Positions 1-10,824 of a stretch of 64,000 bases of DNA are shown piece by piece; the stretch's first letter is position 1; each line of letters starts with the position of its first letter. The DNA lies in assembly GCA_021401465.1 (NCBI GenBank), contig JADDMT010000021.1, positions 62,001-126,000 on the forward strand, read 5' to 3'. The position numbers and the translations under genes were made by a program. Below the pieces are notes generated by a model that was not told the DNA's origin, did no database searches, and saw only the letters and a list, made by a program, of their open reading frames with translations. This DNA is from Teratosphaeria epicoccoides (taxonomy: Eukaryota > Ascomycota > Dothideomycetes > Mycosphaerellales > Teratosphaeriaceae).

Positions 1-2701
1 ATTTCCACAGCCCATTCTTCCTCCTCTCAGCCGCCCACCTCTCACACCAGGCCTTCATCCTCTCCCTACTCTTCGCATTCCCCACGTTCACCGTCGGGAT
101 GATCTTCTCGATCCTCAACGCGCAGCAAAACATCGTCAACTCCCTGAAAGAACTGTGCTCAGAATAAGGGACTCCAAAACAACTCGCTCGCCCCGTGCTA
201 CCGCGCTGCGGAGCCAGATCCTTCATCGAGTAAGGCGACTTCCAGTTATCGCCATTCAACACCGTCTGCACACTCGGGCTCTCGATGAATCTTGAGTTGG
301 GCGGTCGGTAGTTCCACCCGCTCGGCCTGAAACCTACAGCCCGAGTGAAGTGTGGGAAGTAGTCTTTGAGGTAGTCGTCGAGTGTATCAGCGCGGATCTC
401 GAAGAGCGGCGTCATGTGCACTTGAGCTTCGCGGGGATTGGTAGTCATGAGCTCGTTGAGCTCCGGATCTTCGAGCGCGGATACTATGCGTTGCTTGCCA
501 GTCGGAGCGTAGATTTTGGAGTTGAGGGCTTTGGCGATGCCGAGACAGATGCGTTCTTTGCCAATGCTGTATGTGCCTACGACCACAAGCAGCCGGCCGC
601 GGCCTTGCTTGGCGTCGGGGAGGTTGTTGCTACGGATAATCTGTTGGCTGGCATTTGGGTTGCGCTCAAGCTTGATGTCGTCGCTGATGCCTTCTGCATC
701 TTCTTCCTTGGTCTCCGGCTGCGACTCTTTACGGACGAACTTGACCATGCCTTCGCCTGCACGTCGTTTCTTCATTTGCTCCCAGCCATCGTCTTCGTCG
801 ACCGTATGCTTGCTCAAGCTTACGCACATATCCGCGCATGCCTGAATGACCTGACTCTGGCTTGGAAATGCATACTTGGGATTCAGATACGTTGTGTCCA
901 GATAGCAGACATCAATTTTCTGGTCCTTGGTCTTCCCAGTCAACTTGTCCTGCACATCCGGCATAAGCAACGGATGCTTTACATGAGCTCTGCAGGCTCT
1001 GAAGTCACCGCAATGCAGAATGCGTTGGAGTCTCGGCTCGCCACTCGGTTTCTTGCCTACGCCTTTCTCGAACAGATAGAGCGAGCTGCCTGGGCAGTGG
1101 TTGGCGGGTATCATCGTGACCTTGACACCTTTTGTGCCTGGAACCTCAATCGTCTTGTCGAACTCAAGCGGCACCACATATTGCGGATCTACACGCAGTT
1201 GCTGTTTGACCAGATTCGCAGTGACCTTTGAACAGTATATCGGTCCATGGTTCCAGTAGCTCGTCAGACCGACGTAGTGGTCGCTGTGGAAATGGCTAAG
1301 AAAGTATGCTTGACAGCCTTGCACAGCACCATATCTGAAGGCGTCCACACAGATAAAGAGACCAGGTAGGATCTTGTAGAATGGGCAAGTGCGTTGATAA
1401 GATGGCTTGCCGCGCGATGAGTGCTCCGCAGCTGCTGCTTCGGCCCAGGCGGCATCTTCAGCATGTCCAGACATGAGCTTGTTGAAAGCCGAGCCACCGT
1501 TCATGGTAGTCTCGCCGAGCGTGAACGGATTTGCTTGACCAGGTTTAGGTGCTCGCTGGGGCCGTTTGAACTGAGTCGAAGACGAGGTGTTTTCCGATTT
1601 GATCTCCCGTTCAAGCCATGGTGTCTTCTTGACAGGCGCCTGTTTTCGTTCCAGCAAAGGTGAAGGATTGCCATCTAAGCAGTTGTTGACGTGCACACCA
1701 ACGTCCTGTTCACTGACGCCTGCTAGGTCAATGCTGCATATAGGACACGCCGGTGCATTGGTAGCGGATAGTGAAGGTGTCTGGTTTTCTTCTTTGACAG
1801 TCGAGCCGCCCTCGTCATGTAGTAGATCGTAATCCTTCTCATCTTCCTCCTCGAGCTTGGCTTGTTCTTCCATATATCGTCGCTCCATGAACTCATCGCC
1901 CTGTTCGAATGGGTCCTCGTCAAAATCACCCATGTCTTCAAAATCCCTGAACTCATCCCAATCGGGTCCACAGCTCGTCTCTTCTTTGATCAGCGGGGGG
2001 CGCGAAGGCTGCCCAGTGTCATGCACCACGGAGACATACTGATCTGCCTTGCTGACTTCCGTCTCCGGCACCGGAATTGTTTGTGGCTCGTCGGCTCCCT
2101 CTTCCTGCTTGACAGGTATCATGACTGCAGGGTGCTCATCCTGCTCGTCGTCGCTATCTGAATCCTCCATAAACGGCCCAACCCTGGCTTGAGTCGCAGC
2201 AGGCGGGTCGTTGCTCTTGACAGGCGACTCGCCGAACAGATCTACCTCCTCGTCACCAAAGCCATTACCCGTCTTTCGCCTCTTGACTGACCCCGCACTT
2301 TCGTTGAATCTGTCTTCCTCCCCATCATCCTCACCGCCGTCCCCAATTTCTGGACTGGCTCTCCCAAAGCTGCCATTCCTGACCTTCCCTTCTACGAACA
2401 AACTGGGCTCCTCAGGGCCGTCCATCTTCTTGAAGAAGGTCAAAATGCTCCCGTTCGGCTTTGCTGACTTCGCCTTTGCCGTTACGGTGCTCTTCTTCGC
2501 GCCGCCCGTAGGCCCTTGCCTTCCGATGGTGGGCAGTGGCACCGGCTTACTCGACCTGATTCTTGTCGCCGCCATCTTGGGAGCTGGCACTTCTGGTGGT
2601 TTGGCCAGAGAGAAGGGAGTCTTGGCAGGAGTCGCTGGTGGCGTTGGAGGATGTCCGGTGGAAGGTTTCACGGCATCTTCTTCTCGTGGCTTGCGGAACA
2701 T
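1..2701 (-). CDS. PSO2: DNA interstrand cross-link repair nuclease Pso2/Snm1 (partial, C-terminus beyond window)
   Basis: Uninterrupted reading frame of 900 codons from an ATG at 2701 to the window edge, so the C-terminus is missing. Seen in order: a short hydrophobic/basic motif ILTFFKKMDG near residue 86 that resembles a PCNA-interacting or Snm1 N-terminal motif; a long acidic linker; a UBZ4-type zinc finger beginning CPIC near residue 316 and closing with HVNNC; CPFYKILPG near 437; the metallo-beta-lactamase metal site HFHSDHY near 469; then NHCPGS, LHCGDFR and the beta-CASP region, still open at the edge. This order is that of Snm1/Pso2 5'-3' exonucleases, which act in the nucleus on interstrand cross-links. 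I see no intron. The 5' end lies about 290 bp from the STT3 stop, transcribed in the same direction. Confidence 0.93.
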   Translation of the reverse strand, partial: MFRKPREEDAVKPSTGHPPTPPATPAKTPFSLAKPPEVPAPKMAATRIRSSKPVPLPTIGRQGPTGGAKKSTVTAKAKSAKPNGSILTFFKKMDGPEEPSLFVEGKVRNGSFGRASPEIGDGGEDDGEEDRFNESAGSVKRRKTGNGFGDEEVDLFGESPVKSNDPPAATQARVGPFMEDSDSDDEQDEHPAVMIPVKQEEGADEPQTIPVPETEVSKADQYVSVVHDTGQPSRPPLIKEETSCGPDWDEFRDFEDMGDFDEDPFEQGDEFMERRYMEEQAKLEEEDEKDYDLLHDEGGSTVKEENQTPSLSATNAPACPICSIDLAGVSEQDVGVHVNNCLDGNPSPLLERKQAPVKKTPWLEREIKSENTSSSTQFKRPQRAPKPGQANPFTLGETTMNGGSAFNKLMSGHAEDAAWAEAAAAEHSSRGKPSYQRTCPFYKILPGLFICVDAFRYGAVQGCQAYFLSHFHSDHYVGLTSYWNHGPIYCSKVTANLVKQQLRVDPQYVVPLEFDKTIEVPGTKGVKVTMIPANHCPGSSLYLFEKGVGKKPSGEPRLQRILHCGDFRACRAHVKHPLLMPDVQDKLTGKTKDQKIDVCYLDTTYLNPKYAFPSQSQVIQACADMCVSLSKHTVDEDDGWEQMKKRRAGEGMVKFVRKESQPETKEEDAEGISDDIKLERNPNASQQIIRSNNLPDAKQGRGRLLVVVGTYSIGKERICLGIAKALNSKIYAPTGKQRIVSALEDPELNELMTTNPREAQVHMTPLFEIRADTLDDYLKDYFPHFTRAVGFRPSGWNYRPPNSRFIESPSVQTVLNGDNWKSPYSMKDLAPQRGSTGRASCFGVPYSEHSSFRELTMFCCALRIEKIIPTVNVGNAKSRERMKAWCERWAAERRKNGLWK

Positions 2702-2993
2702 GTCCCAAATGTGGATGAAATCTCATCTCAAATCAATGAGAGGCAATGTAGGACCTGGATTACAGATTGGCAAGAGTCGGCGGAAGTCTTGGCGGCGAAA
2801 CAGCAGTCGCGACGTCAACGCGCCGCCGCGTGACCGCGCCTTCGGTGACGTAATTACCGAGAACATTTCATCTCCTCCCAGCGAGACCTGAGGCACAATA
2901 TATCCTGATAGATAACCTGATAGATTTTTCGATACAAGATCTATCATATAATATACATCGATCATGCCACGTCCCACCTGCTGGACTAATGGT
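2702..2993. other. Intergenic spacer between PSO2 and STT3
   Basis: About 290 bp. It carries the PSO2 upstream region and the STT3 3' end. An AT-rich stretch at 2893-2965 is the only compositional feature. No supported gene is present. Confidence 0.5.
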
Positions 2994-5466
2994 CTAATCT
3001 ACTCTCAGCTGGCGGGCTCCTCTCCTCTTCCCCGCCTTCTTTCTCTTATTGCCTTTTTCGAATGCAGTCGCCTCTTGATGGCTCCTACCGAGGTTGTCAA
3101 GATCCTTGACCTTATACAATCTAATAATCCAGTTCTCAGAGGTGAAGACCTCCTCGAGCGTGCTAAGCTCAGGACCTTGAGCCGGTAACTTCGAGCCACG
3201 GACACGGTCAGTGGCCTGACCAGCCGGGAACAGGCTGTGGTAGTTGTAGTACGACATCTTGTACATCAAACTGTTGCGCATCGTCGGCGTCGCCTCCTCG
3301 TCAACGCGATACTCTCCACGTGAAGTGAAGAAGTCACGCTCCTTGACCTCCTCGGGCCAGATACCTAATCGTTGTCAGCAGACATTTCATGTCATCGATG
3401 TATGTGGTCACCTACCCTCAGCAATACGGACCATCCACAAGAACTTGTTGATGTCATCGCCTGAGTATCCGAGGAGCCCACCAAACACCACCAGTACGTA
3501 GTCGACCTCATGTTGCCTCATAATCGGGTACGACACCTCTTCCCTGCTCGACATAGCTTTGCCGACGGTCGCAATGTGCGTGTTGTTCCATGTGTTATTG
3601 TCGACCAGCGTAGGCCTGTCCGCCATACCACCAATCTGGTAGCCGTAGTCCCACCACGACATAATCTTAGCAGTAGGCTCGGTATTCTGGCGAAGCCAGT
3701 AGTATGCCTCACGGTAGTCGTCGATAATGTGCTGGCTGCCATCAGGCCGTCTGCTTGCAAGAACGACCGAAGGCGAGCTGTATGCATTTGAAGTGACCCA
3801 GGTGCAGTGAAGCACGAAGAGCATCAAGTAGCAGGTGACCGCACCAATTATGACGGATTTGCTGAGGTATGAGTAGACGCCGACGACAGGCTGTGCAGTC
3901 GACCTCAAAGCGCTTGGGAGCGCAGCCTTGAGCTTGTCTGCCAAGTTGGCGGAGCCATTTGCGACCGCGCCACCGTTAGCCTTGTTATTGGCCTTTGGCT
4001 CCGGCGTAGCCGCAACCAAAAACGTGTCAAGGATCTGGCTGAGTGCCATGGCAGCTGCGACACAAACCACAGGCGTCAGCGTCAGCATGAGACGGACCAT
4101 GACGCCTGAAAAGTACGACGCCAGGACCGAGTAGATGACAACGAAGACCTGCTCGTCCTTCAAGCTCCGAAAGCACATGTACACACCAGCCGGGAAGAGC
4201 CAGATGAGCATGTTCAAGTCAAAGAAGTATGCCGGCCATGCGGTCGGCTGGTGCTCGGAGACAGAGGCAATAATTGGAATGTGGATTTTGGCATAGCCAG
4301 TGTCCCACAGCGAGTAAAAACGTCCAGACCAGGGAGCAATGGTGCCAGTCACTGTCAGGAGGACCAGACCACCGAAGGAGAGGACGAAGATGGCGAAGAC
4401 GGAGGACCAGAGCAGAGTTTGGAACTGCTTCGACGGCAACTGGTGACGGATGAAATCGGCGAATGCGACCAGCTGAATGAGACCGAAAACCCCCAGAGCG
4501 GACATGTGGTCGCTGGATCGGATGGGCAGGAATCCAACGAATGGAATCTGCATGCTGGCCAATGTTCCCAGAGCATACCACGTCGTGTAGCTGACGTACA
4601 GCCGTGGGCTGAACCGTCCCATGCAGATCAATACGAAGGCATGCAGCGGCAGCAAGTTCGTGATGAACACATATCCACCCCATGCACTGACCATGTATCC
4701 ATAAAACAGCGCACACAAACCTCCCCACATAATGCTTCCCTGCTTCACAGCCTTGATCCAGAGGAAAAAGGTGAACACCAACAAGAAGATGGCGATGGCC
4801 TCGTTGTCGTAACTCCCTGCCACACTCCTGCTAATGTAACCCGGAGCAATGCCCATGAAGATCGCTGCGAGAAGGCCTGCGGAGGGGGAGTCGGACATTT
4901 CGGAGGTGAGGAGGTATGATGCGAAGGCTGTGAGGCCGGAAAAGCCGGGGGCGAGGAGGACGCAGATGTTTCGGATGTCGACGGGCAGGGTGAGGAAGCG
5001 GAGGACGTGATAGATCACGCCCGAGGTGACCATGAGGCCTGGGTAGAGAGTGCCGCCTGTGACGCGGCCCAGGGGATGCCATGTCCCTGTGTAATAGCTT
5101 CAGTACGCCATTGTGAGAGTGTGCGAATGGTGGGCTGTGTTCGTACGGTCATCAAACCAGTCCCAAAAGTTATAAAAGCCATGCTTGACCAAGTACTTCG
5201 TTGCTCGAAAGTTGAACCATGGGTCGACTGTCCATTGTATCAGCATTCAACCATCTTGACGACCTTGCCAGTCATCCGATACGATATCTTGTTCTTAACA
5301 TACATTCGTGAATGATACTCTCGAATCTAATGACCGAAAACAATCGACTCGCAACTGCGGCGGCAGCGATGGTACACAGAATGATTAGCCGAAGCAATCC
5401 TCGAGTATTGCGGGCAGTTTCGCCCTTGAAGAAGAAGTCCGCAGGCGCGCTCGTGTCGGCCGCCAT
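2994..5466 (-). CDS. STT3: Oligosaccharyltransferase catalytic subunit Stt3
   Basis: Four exons: 5304-5466, 5147-5227, 3416-5086 and 2994-3364, giving 761 aa. Introns of 76, 60 and 51 nt start GTATGT, GTACGA and GTAGGT and end CAG, CAG and TAG. The joins restore FDPWFNFRATKYL, WFDDRTWHPLGRVTGGT and VRIAEGIWPEEV, all typical of Stt3. The N-terminal half has many membrane segments, and the catalytic WWDYG motif lies near residue 557, followed by NNTWNNTHIATVGKAM. Stt3 transfers the lipid-linked glycan to Asn of nascent proteins in the ER membrane. The C-terminus is short and basic with RKKAGKRR, as in fungal homologues. The start is the only ATG giving the MAADTSAPADFFF leader and first membrane segment. 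The stop is TAG, which matters because TAG interrupts other frames in this window. Confidence 0.96.
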
Positions 5467-6654
5467 CTTGGATCACACGAAATGCAAGAATGAATGTATT
5501 CTATAGAGCATTGAATGGGACGTACATTGACGTCGGGCTCCTTGGCCTTAGCCAGCTCGCCAGTTGTGCTTAAGCTACACTGAACGGTGGTCTGTGCGGA
5601 AGTTTGCGCGTCTGCGGCTCCACATTGACGCTATGTGCTCCTGCCTGGCCAACTTGTATGGAGACGATGGTACATCACATGTGTCGACACCATGCCCAGG
5701 TGCGCTCGAGGAGCCAAATGTAGCGGTCACCTGCCACCATACTCTGCATCGAGGCTGCCATTCGTCTACGTGCCGGCTTGAGTCCCGGTGTTATTCGGTG
5801 GCCCGCCTGATGCAATGCTCGATGCCCTTCGCGACAAGATCACCAGGCTCTTTGACAAGCAGGCACCCTCCCGGCAAGACTTCGCAGTAAGTATTGAAAG
5901 AGTTGCTGAATGAGATCAGACTGCGCTGGCGCCGCAATATATTCTTGACAACACAGCATCATGACAATCTTAAGTGGCATCCGAGTGTCTACCAGCAGCA
6001 ATTCGCACAGGGGCCAGGCATTCCGCAGGCAGGTGTGCGCAGGTGGCCATCTGGGCGTGAGTCGCTGGGCTCGGATCTGGCTTGAGAGGTATGGATAAGC
6101 AGGCCCCGTGATACTCGTCCAGGCTTATGACATGGGCCAGTCACCTGACCTGGACGGTGTAGTCTGTGACTTGCAAGCAATTGTGCATGGGCAAGGAGCC
6201 AGTATACTTGAGTGATCGGCATTTGACAGCGTTTGGGTTGAGGATAGGCTTCGCGCTCTTGTTGCATTTACACCATGCCAAGTGTGAACTTAGGGCTTGT
6301 GTGAAAAGGTGCTTCCAAATCATGACACAGTCAAGGGAATTGTTAAGTATGCCTTGAAGCTGAAATGCAAGTGAAATTTAAAAATACAGCGAGAGTCAGT
6401 ACCCTCGTCACGATTCCGCTATTCGTCACGTGCATCATGTTGTTTAAAGACAAGCCCCGTCATGCCTCAATGGCCTCAGCACCACCACTTTGAGATGCGC
6501 AAAAATCTCGTTTAGGTCTCCAGTTGGGCCCACATGAATCCCGGCCTCAACTCCAGACGATCGATTCGGAATTGGCTGAAGTGATGGTCCAACTTATCCA
6601 ACACCTGGCTATCCTGAACTCTTGTAGTCGGCCACCCGCATCACATGGTCATCA
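5467..6654. other. Intergenic region without a supported gene
   Basis: About 1.2 kb upstream of STT3 and downstream of the Cys-rich ORF at 6655. Several open frames of 60-110 codons occur on both strands, but none shows a domain, signal peptide or convincing splice pair. I read it as promoter and unannotated spacer. Confidence 0.4.
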
Positions 6655-7104
6655 CTAGAGCCATCCATTCTCATGCATGACTGCGGACGCGATATATCCT
6701 GGGGGCAATTGGCAGCAACCTCCGTACGGGGGCAGAAGGTAGTTTCCGCCGCTCTTTGCTTGCTTTTCGCTGTCCATGTATGTCACCTCGATCGCGCAGT
6801 ACGAATTGCGCATGCAATGGGAGTTGTGGCAGGTCATTCCGAGTATGTTTTCGGCGGTGATTTCAGTCTCAGTTTCAAATCCCGTCGCGATCAAGTAAGC
6901 AGAGGCTTTGGCGCGTTCGAGAGCCTTGCTCCGGTCGCTGTTCGCAGGCCCTTTCGAGGGACCACAGCCTACTGGAGGATTTTCCCTGAGTTTGGAAGTC
7001 TCTGGTTTGTAGCACGGCTCTACCGGCTCGATGCAGACGGGGTATTTCGCCAGAGAAGCGGAGTAGTATGTGGAGAGCATTGCCAGAATTGCTAGCGGCC
7101 TCAT
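6655..7104 (-). CDS. Small secreted cysteine-rich protein, candidate effector
   Basis: Single-exon ORF of 149 aa starting at an ATG at 7104. The first 19 residues (Met-Arg, then a hydrophobic run ending SASLA) form a good signal peptide with an Ala-Lys cleavage site. The mature part is about 130 residues with eight cysteines, including a terminal CC pair, so up to four disulphides are possible. Pro is frequent near the N-terminus (CIEPVEPCYKPE). I do not recognise the family. Small size, secretion and even Cys number fit the class of fungal small secreted proteins, many of which act at the host or microbe interface; that role is inferred. It sits alone in a gene-poor stretch, as such genes often do. 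Confidence 0.6.
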   Translation of the reverse strand: MRPLAILAMLSTYYSASLAKYPVCIEPVEPCYKPETSKLRENPPVGCGPSKGPANSDRSKALERAKASAYLIATGFETETEITAENILGMTCHNSHCMRNSYCAIEVTYMDSEKQAKSGGNYLLPPYGGCCQLPPGYIASAVMHENGWL

Positions 7105-7217
7105 GGTTGCTTGGTCCCGGATCCGGATCTACAATATTTCAGAATAGGAAGTTACGCCTCAGGGCTCTTGAGCTTCCGTACCTCAGCCCTAGGAATATGG
7201 TATGTTACTTACTACTA

Positions 7218-7279
7218 TGTTGGCGATGTACAGTGTTGGTGATGTACAGTGTTGGTGATGTACAGTGTTGGTGATGTAG
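7218..7279. repeat. Short tandem repeat, 16-bp unit, about 3.8 copies
   Basis: The unit CAGTGTTGGTGATGTA is repeated head to tail. The first copy is imperfect (TTGGCGATGTA) and the last ends GATGTAGA. It lies just upstream of the small secreted protein gene, in its promoter region. Confidence 0.85.
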
Positions 7280-7280
7280 A

Positions 7281-8270
7281 ATAGTGGTAGCAAGACAAGA
7301 GGAGAAGAATGAAGAAGCGAGAGAGCCGCACTTTATGTCTGACATTCGGTGTAAGTAGAGAGCAGGTTGGAGTGAAGCTGAACCTGGAAAGGCTTCGTCT
7401 CACCTGCGTCAGGGAGTCTCAATACGAGCTGTCACGCGCACGCCTTGAAGAACGACTCAGATGCCTGCCGGACAGCGACTGAGTCATCAAGCTTCGCTCG
7501 GACGTTGCGAATTTATCCCGAGGAGACGGTGCGCGACCAAAATGCCACGAGTGGCCACGAGGCCACGAGTAATTGATTGACAGCCGAAGCATCATGATTC
7601 CCCATGGGGCGCCGAAGTGTTTCCGGAACAAGTTCCAACCCATAAGCAACGTCGAAGCGCCGAGGCTAGCGATCTAGATGCGACCAGAAGTTGGATAATC
7701 TACCAATAGGTATGCATTGTTCGCAGTATCATATCAGCCGCAGGTCTCTGTCAGGTCTCAATCAATCTTCGTAGGTTAAAGAGTGAGTTGGTACACTTGG
7801 ACCAATTCCACGTTAGGATGCAAAGGCCAAACATGAAGCTGAGTCACCAGTGCAAAAGGATCGCAATACCGCAGCGCGGCCAAGGACCGCCCTTGAGACA
7901 GAACTCGAAACACTGACAAATGCACCAGATGAGCTTACAGCGTCAGCTGCTGTGTCGGGGAATTGCGAGAACTCCATCTGGCCAACATTCTGTCTGTCTT
8001 CCCAAGGCTCTAGCTGGGTCCTGCCGCGAAAACCGGCCGCCATTGCCACTGAACTCAGAAGAACGGACCTTGATGATGCTGTAGTGTGCCGAGTGGTATG
8101 ATCCAGACCTCTTGACTCTGTTTGGTGTCGAAAGTTCTTCCCGTTACCCTCAAGTCCTACCCGAGCGTTCGGCATGAAAAGCGGTCAGTAACCTGTCTCC
8201 TTGTACCGAAACACCACATGACCCCAACTTAGTCTTCCGATATTTGCAACTACTGACACAGTCACCACAG
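7281..8270. other. Region without a supported complete gene
   Basis: About 1 kb. Open frames of 60-120 codons exist on both strands. A frame around 7850-8100 (plus) and an exon-like stretch at 8108-8182 followed by a GTCAGT donor might be 5' exons of the membrane protein annotated at 8271, but I could not find a consistent set of joins with a start codon. Confidence 0.3.
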
Positions 8271-8594
8271 TTGCCGAAGTACTCGATGCAACGGCAGTGG
8301 TGGCGGGTGTCCTTTGCGCAGTCAGAATGAGTCGATCCACGTCTGGGTGACAGTGTCGCGCAATTGCTGCCAGAATGTAAGTAAAGATTCAGATATTTGT
8401 GTATATGCATTGTATTGCATGAGCAACTGAACTGTGTGCGCTCTTAGGGTCTTGTGGAGGGTTTTATTGCACCGCTAGTGTTTGCGACGTTGGTAGGGAC
8501 AACTAGTGTCTTAGCTTGGATACTGATCATGATGCCCGACACGTTCAGAGGTATCCTCTTCAGGAGAGTCTTCCGCGCCGCTCGATGTGACTAG
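8271..8594 (+). CDS. Candidate 3' exons of a single-span membrane protein with Cys-rich ectodomain
   Basis: Two exons seem to be present: 8271-8376 and 8448-8594, split by a 71-nt intron with a GTAAGT donor, an AACTGAAC branch site and a TTAG acceptor. The joined frame gives a Cys-rich segment (SCR, RCNG, GGCP, NCCQN) followed at once by a hydrophobic stretch of about 22 residues starting GLVEGFIAPLVF, then a short basic tail ending CD and a TAG stop. An acceptor (CACTGACA-type branch, CCACAG) lies at 8270, so coding exons probably continue upstream. The GL-x-x-GF start of the membrane segment is shared with the ORF at 11345, so the two may be relatives. Family unknown. On the minus strand the same stretch also reads open and Cys-rich, which lowers confidence. 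Confidence 0.35.
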
Positions 8595-9228
8595 TTCCAA
8601 AAGTGTCACCACCAGCAGAGGAGATCGGATGTCGATGTGCATTTTGTTGGTATGTTGAGTATTCCAGAGCTCGTGAGCATCTGACCCCTTCCACCGAGCA
8701 ACATCATGGGGTAGCTCTCGTCGTGTCAGAGGTGCGTAGAGATGCTAGAAAGCTTTGAAATCCTGGGAATTGAGGCCTGGGATTCATATTAGTACAGAAT
8801 GTTGGTCCTAGCAGACCAACACGCATGAGACGTGCGGATGGATACGTGGGAGGAGTTTTTGTGGTCTGCTTGCCGCTCCAAGCATGGTGAAATGATCATG
8901 CTGTACTCAAATACCTAGATTGTTGATGTGGCCAAGCCTCAGCGATGTTGTGTGAATCTGGCGGTATGCCTCCTTGCTGTCGCAAATTTCGACGTTTTTC
9001 CAGAGGTAGAGGATTCCAAATGAGTAAGACAGCGTAGCTTTCCATCTCGCCCACGATACTATTCCGCCCCAATCTCCAGTCGTGCATTGGCAAATTGCGG
9101 TCATTCCGGCAGCACACCTGCCGTCGAGCTCTCGATGAAACGCTCTCCGTCAATTATCCTGCAGCCCATAATGCGGCAACGGAGAGCGCCTTTACTTCGC
9201 ATTCGCAGAATTTTACTTAGCTTGTGAA
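8595..9228. other. Spacer without a supported gene
   Basis: About 630 bp with only short open frames. I see no domain, splice pair or repeat. Confidence 0.35.
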
Positions 9229-9762
9229 TCAACCTTGCCACGCCGGTCGTCCGCCGGCAAGGCCGTGCGTGAGGTCAAAGTACGCCAATCGTAGACAAGT
9301 GCCTTGAGGTATGCTTCGGAGCGCTTCTCGCCAAGCCCTGGCAAGAGGTGCGAGTAATGGCCCATCGCTGTCACCTGCGAGGTCTTCTTCGGTCTATTCA
9401 TCACTCTGCTGCTCCAGTGGCGACAACAGCATGATGTGCAGGGTGGTACTCTGGCCTGTGGATGGTGTAGATGCATCTGCTTCTGGTGCTAGTGAATGTG
9501 CTTGTTGGGCGATGGCGGACAAGGCTGCTGGATTCCAGACTCGGTATACCGCGGTGAGGGTGTGGTCTTCAAAAGCTGCCAAGACATCCCTCCGTAACCA
9601 ACGACACCCGCGCAGTAGCTCGCATGCATGTGGAGAATAATGACGGCGTTTGGAGATGGCAATCATCACGATGCGCGACCGCAATACGAAGCTGTAGAGT
9701 AGAGCCTCGATGCGGTTCAACAGCATGCTGTTAGTGTGCAGTATCGACTGTGCGATGTTCAT
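9229..9762 (-). pseudogene. Hypothetical protein frame interrupted by one in-frame TAG
   Basis: From an ATG at 9762 the frame runs 122 codons to a TAG at 9394-9396, then continues open in the same frame for another 54 codons to a TGA at 9229. The TAG sits inside an acidic run (SDE, stop, TEEDLAGDSDG), where Glu would be the natural residue. The sequence after the stop has normal coding character, with a plausible helix (LARAWREALRSI). One possibility is a broken gene; another is readthrough; a third is removal of a 30-nt stretch bounded by GT and AG that spans the stop, although 30 nt is too short for a normal fungal intron. The product is not recognised, and upstream exons may exist. Confidence 0.35.
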
Positions 9763-10293
9763 GGCAGACCTGGATGTGGCTGGCGCCACGCTCGAATTGA
9801 AACCAGGAATGCCTGGAAAGTGGAAGTCACAACTAGCAATCGACGTCACAATTGGACGACACCTTCTAGTAGAGCACGCGGGTCCATTGTTGTTTTGACT
9901 TCAAGGCAACATCACGATCTGTAGACCCGAGATGACCTTTTGGAAGGCGCTAACTTGCCGACATCATTGCCATCTTGCAAGCGACAACGCTTATGGCGCC
10001 GCGACTTCGCGTACACAGCAATGGTTTGGGTGTGGCCTACGTGACAACAGGAGCCACGGTGAGAGCTGTCTTACCACTCTATCTGTCCTCGAAAGTGGAA
10101 TTGTTAACTATCTATCACCCGAGCCTACGAGTCTCCCTGAATGCCATTAGCCTGGCATGAAAGTATGCTCTAGGACTTGCGGCTGCATTTGCTTCCAGTT
10201 GGCCTGTTGAGCAGAAAACGACACAGTGTCTGACACTTTTGCGGACTGCGACTGGTCATGGCACTGTTGAGGAGTCCAAAGCTGCCATCGTAA

Positions 10294-10824
10294 TGCTACA
10301 CCAAACAGACCCGGTCCATCGACATCGTGGAATCTGATGTTGGAATCATCTTCAAGCCCGTTGGTTCGAAGAGAGAGAAAGACTACAAACCCTGCGGAAA
10401 ATCGGTAGATGCGAACAACGGCCGCAAAATTTGCATTAATGGTGATTTCCATACACCGAAAGGCAGTATGTGGAGAAGCTGCTTGAGCTGCTTCAATCGA
10501 GACGCTGAGGATGCTATGAATGCAACCATCAATGCCTACGCCCCTGGCATCGAAGAGAACTGCACTTCTTCAGTTGGACCGGACAAGCTCATGTTGGTGG
10601 ACGGCCGCATGTATGAAACGGAGTCCAGCACACCTTCCAAACACGTCGCTTTGCTTGATGCATACTTGGACGCGAATGCAACGTGCGAAGACCTTCCACC
10701 GGAGCTGGCTGCGTATGAGAGCAACTGCGGCGATGCATCAGATCGCCAACGCTTGATCCAGTTCCCTGAGCTGTATGATGGGATGAGCGATGACGACATC
10801 CATCGCATTCACAGCGCATCATAG
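10294..10824 (+). CDS. Cys-rich protein exon(s), family unknown, 5' end unresolved
   Basis: The open frame runs from 10294 to a TAG at 10822. There is no ATG near its 5' end, so at least one upstream exon is needed; CAAACAG at 10302-10308 is a possible acceptor. The translated part of about 165 residues has seven cysteines (KPCGK, KICING, RSCLSC, ENCTSS, ATCED, SNCGD), N-glycosylation sequons (NATI, NCTS, NATC) and an acidic C-terminus. Codon use is coding-like throughout. It looks like a secreted or extracellular domain, but I could not find the signal peptide exon. No family is recognised. It lies between two candidate membrane-protein genes with Cys-rich ectodomains and may belong to the same lineage-specific set. 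Confidence 0.45.
   Translation, partial: CYTKQTRSIDIVESDVGIIFKPVGSKREKDYKPCGKSVDANNGRKICINGDFHTPKGSMWRSCLSCFNRDAEDAMNATINAYAPGIEENCTSSVGPDKLMLVDGRMYETESSTPSKHVALLDAYLDANATCEDLPPELAAYESNCGDASDRQRLIQFPELYDGMSDDDIHRIHSAS

Noticed and set aside
350..1231. 293-codon plus-strand open frame
   Set aside because: It is the antisense of the PSO2 metallo-beta-lactamase domain. The minus strand carries HFHSDHY and the other family motifs.
2211..2891. 226-codon plus-strand frame, Ser/Pro-rich
   Set aside because: Antisense of the disordered PSO2 N-terminus; no independent support.
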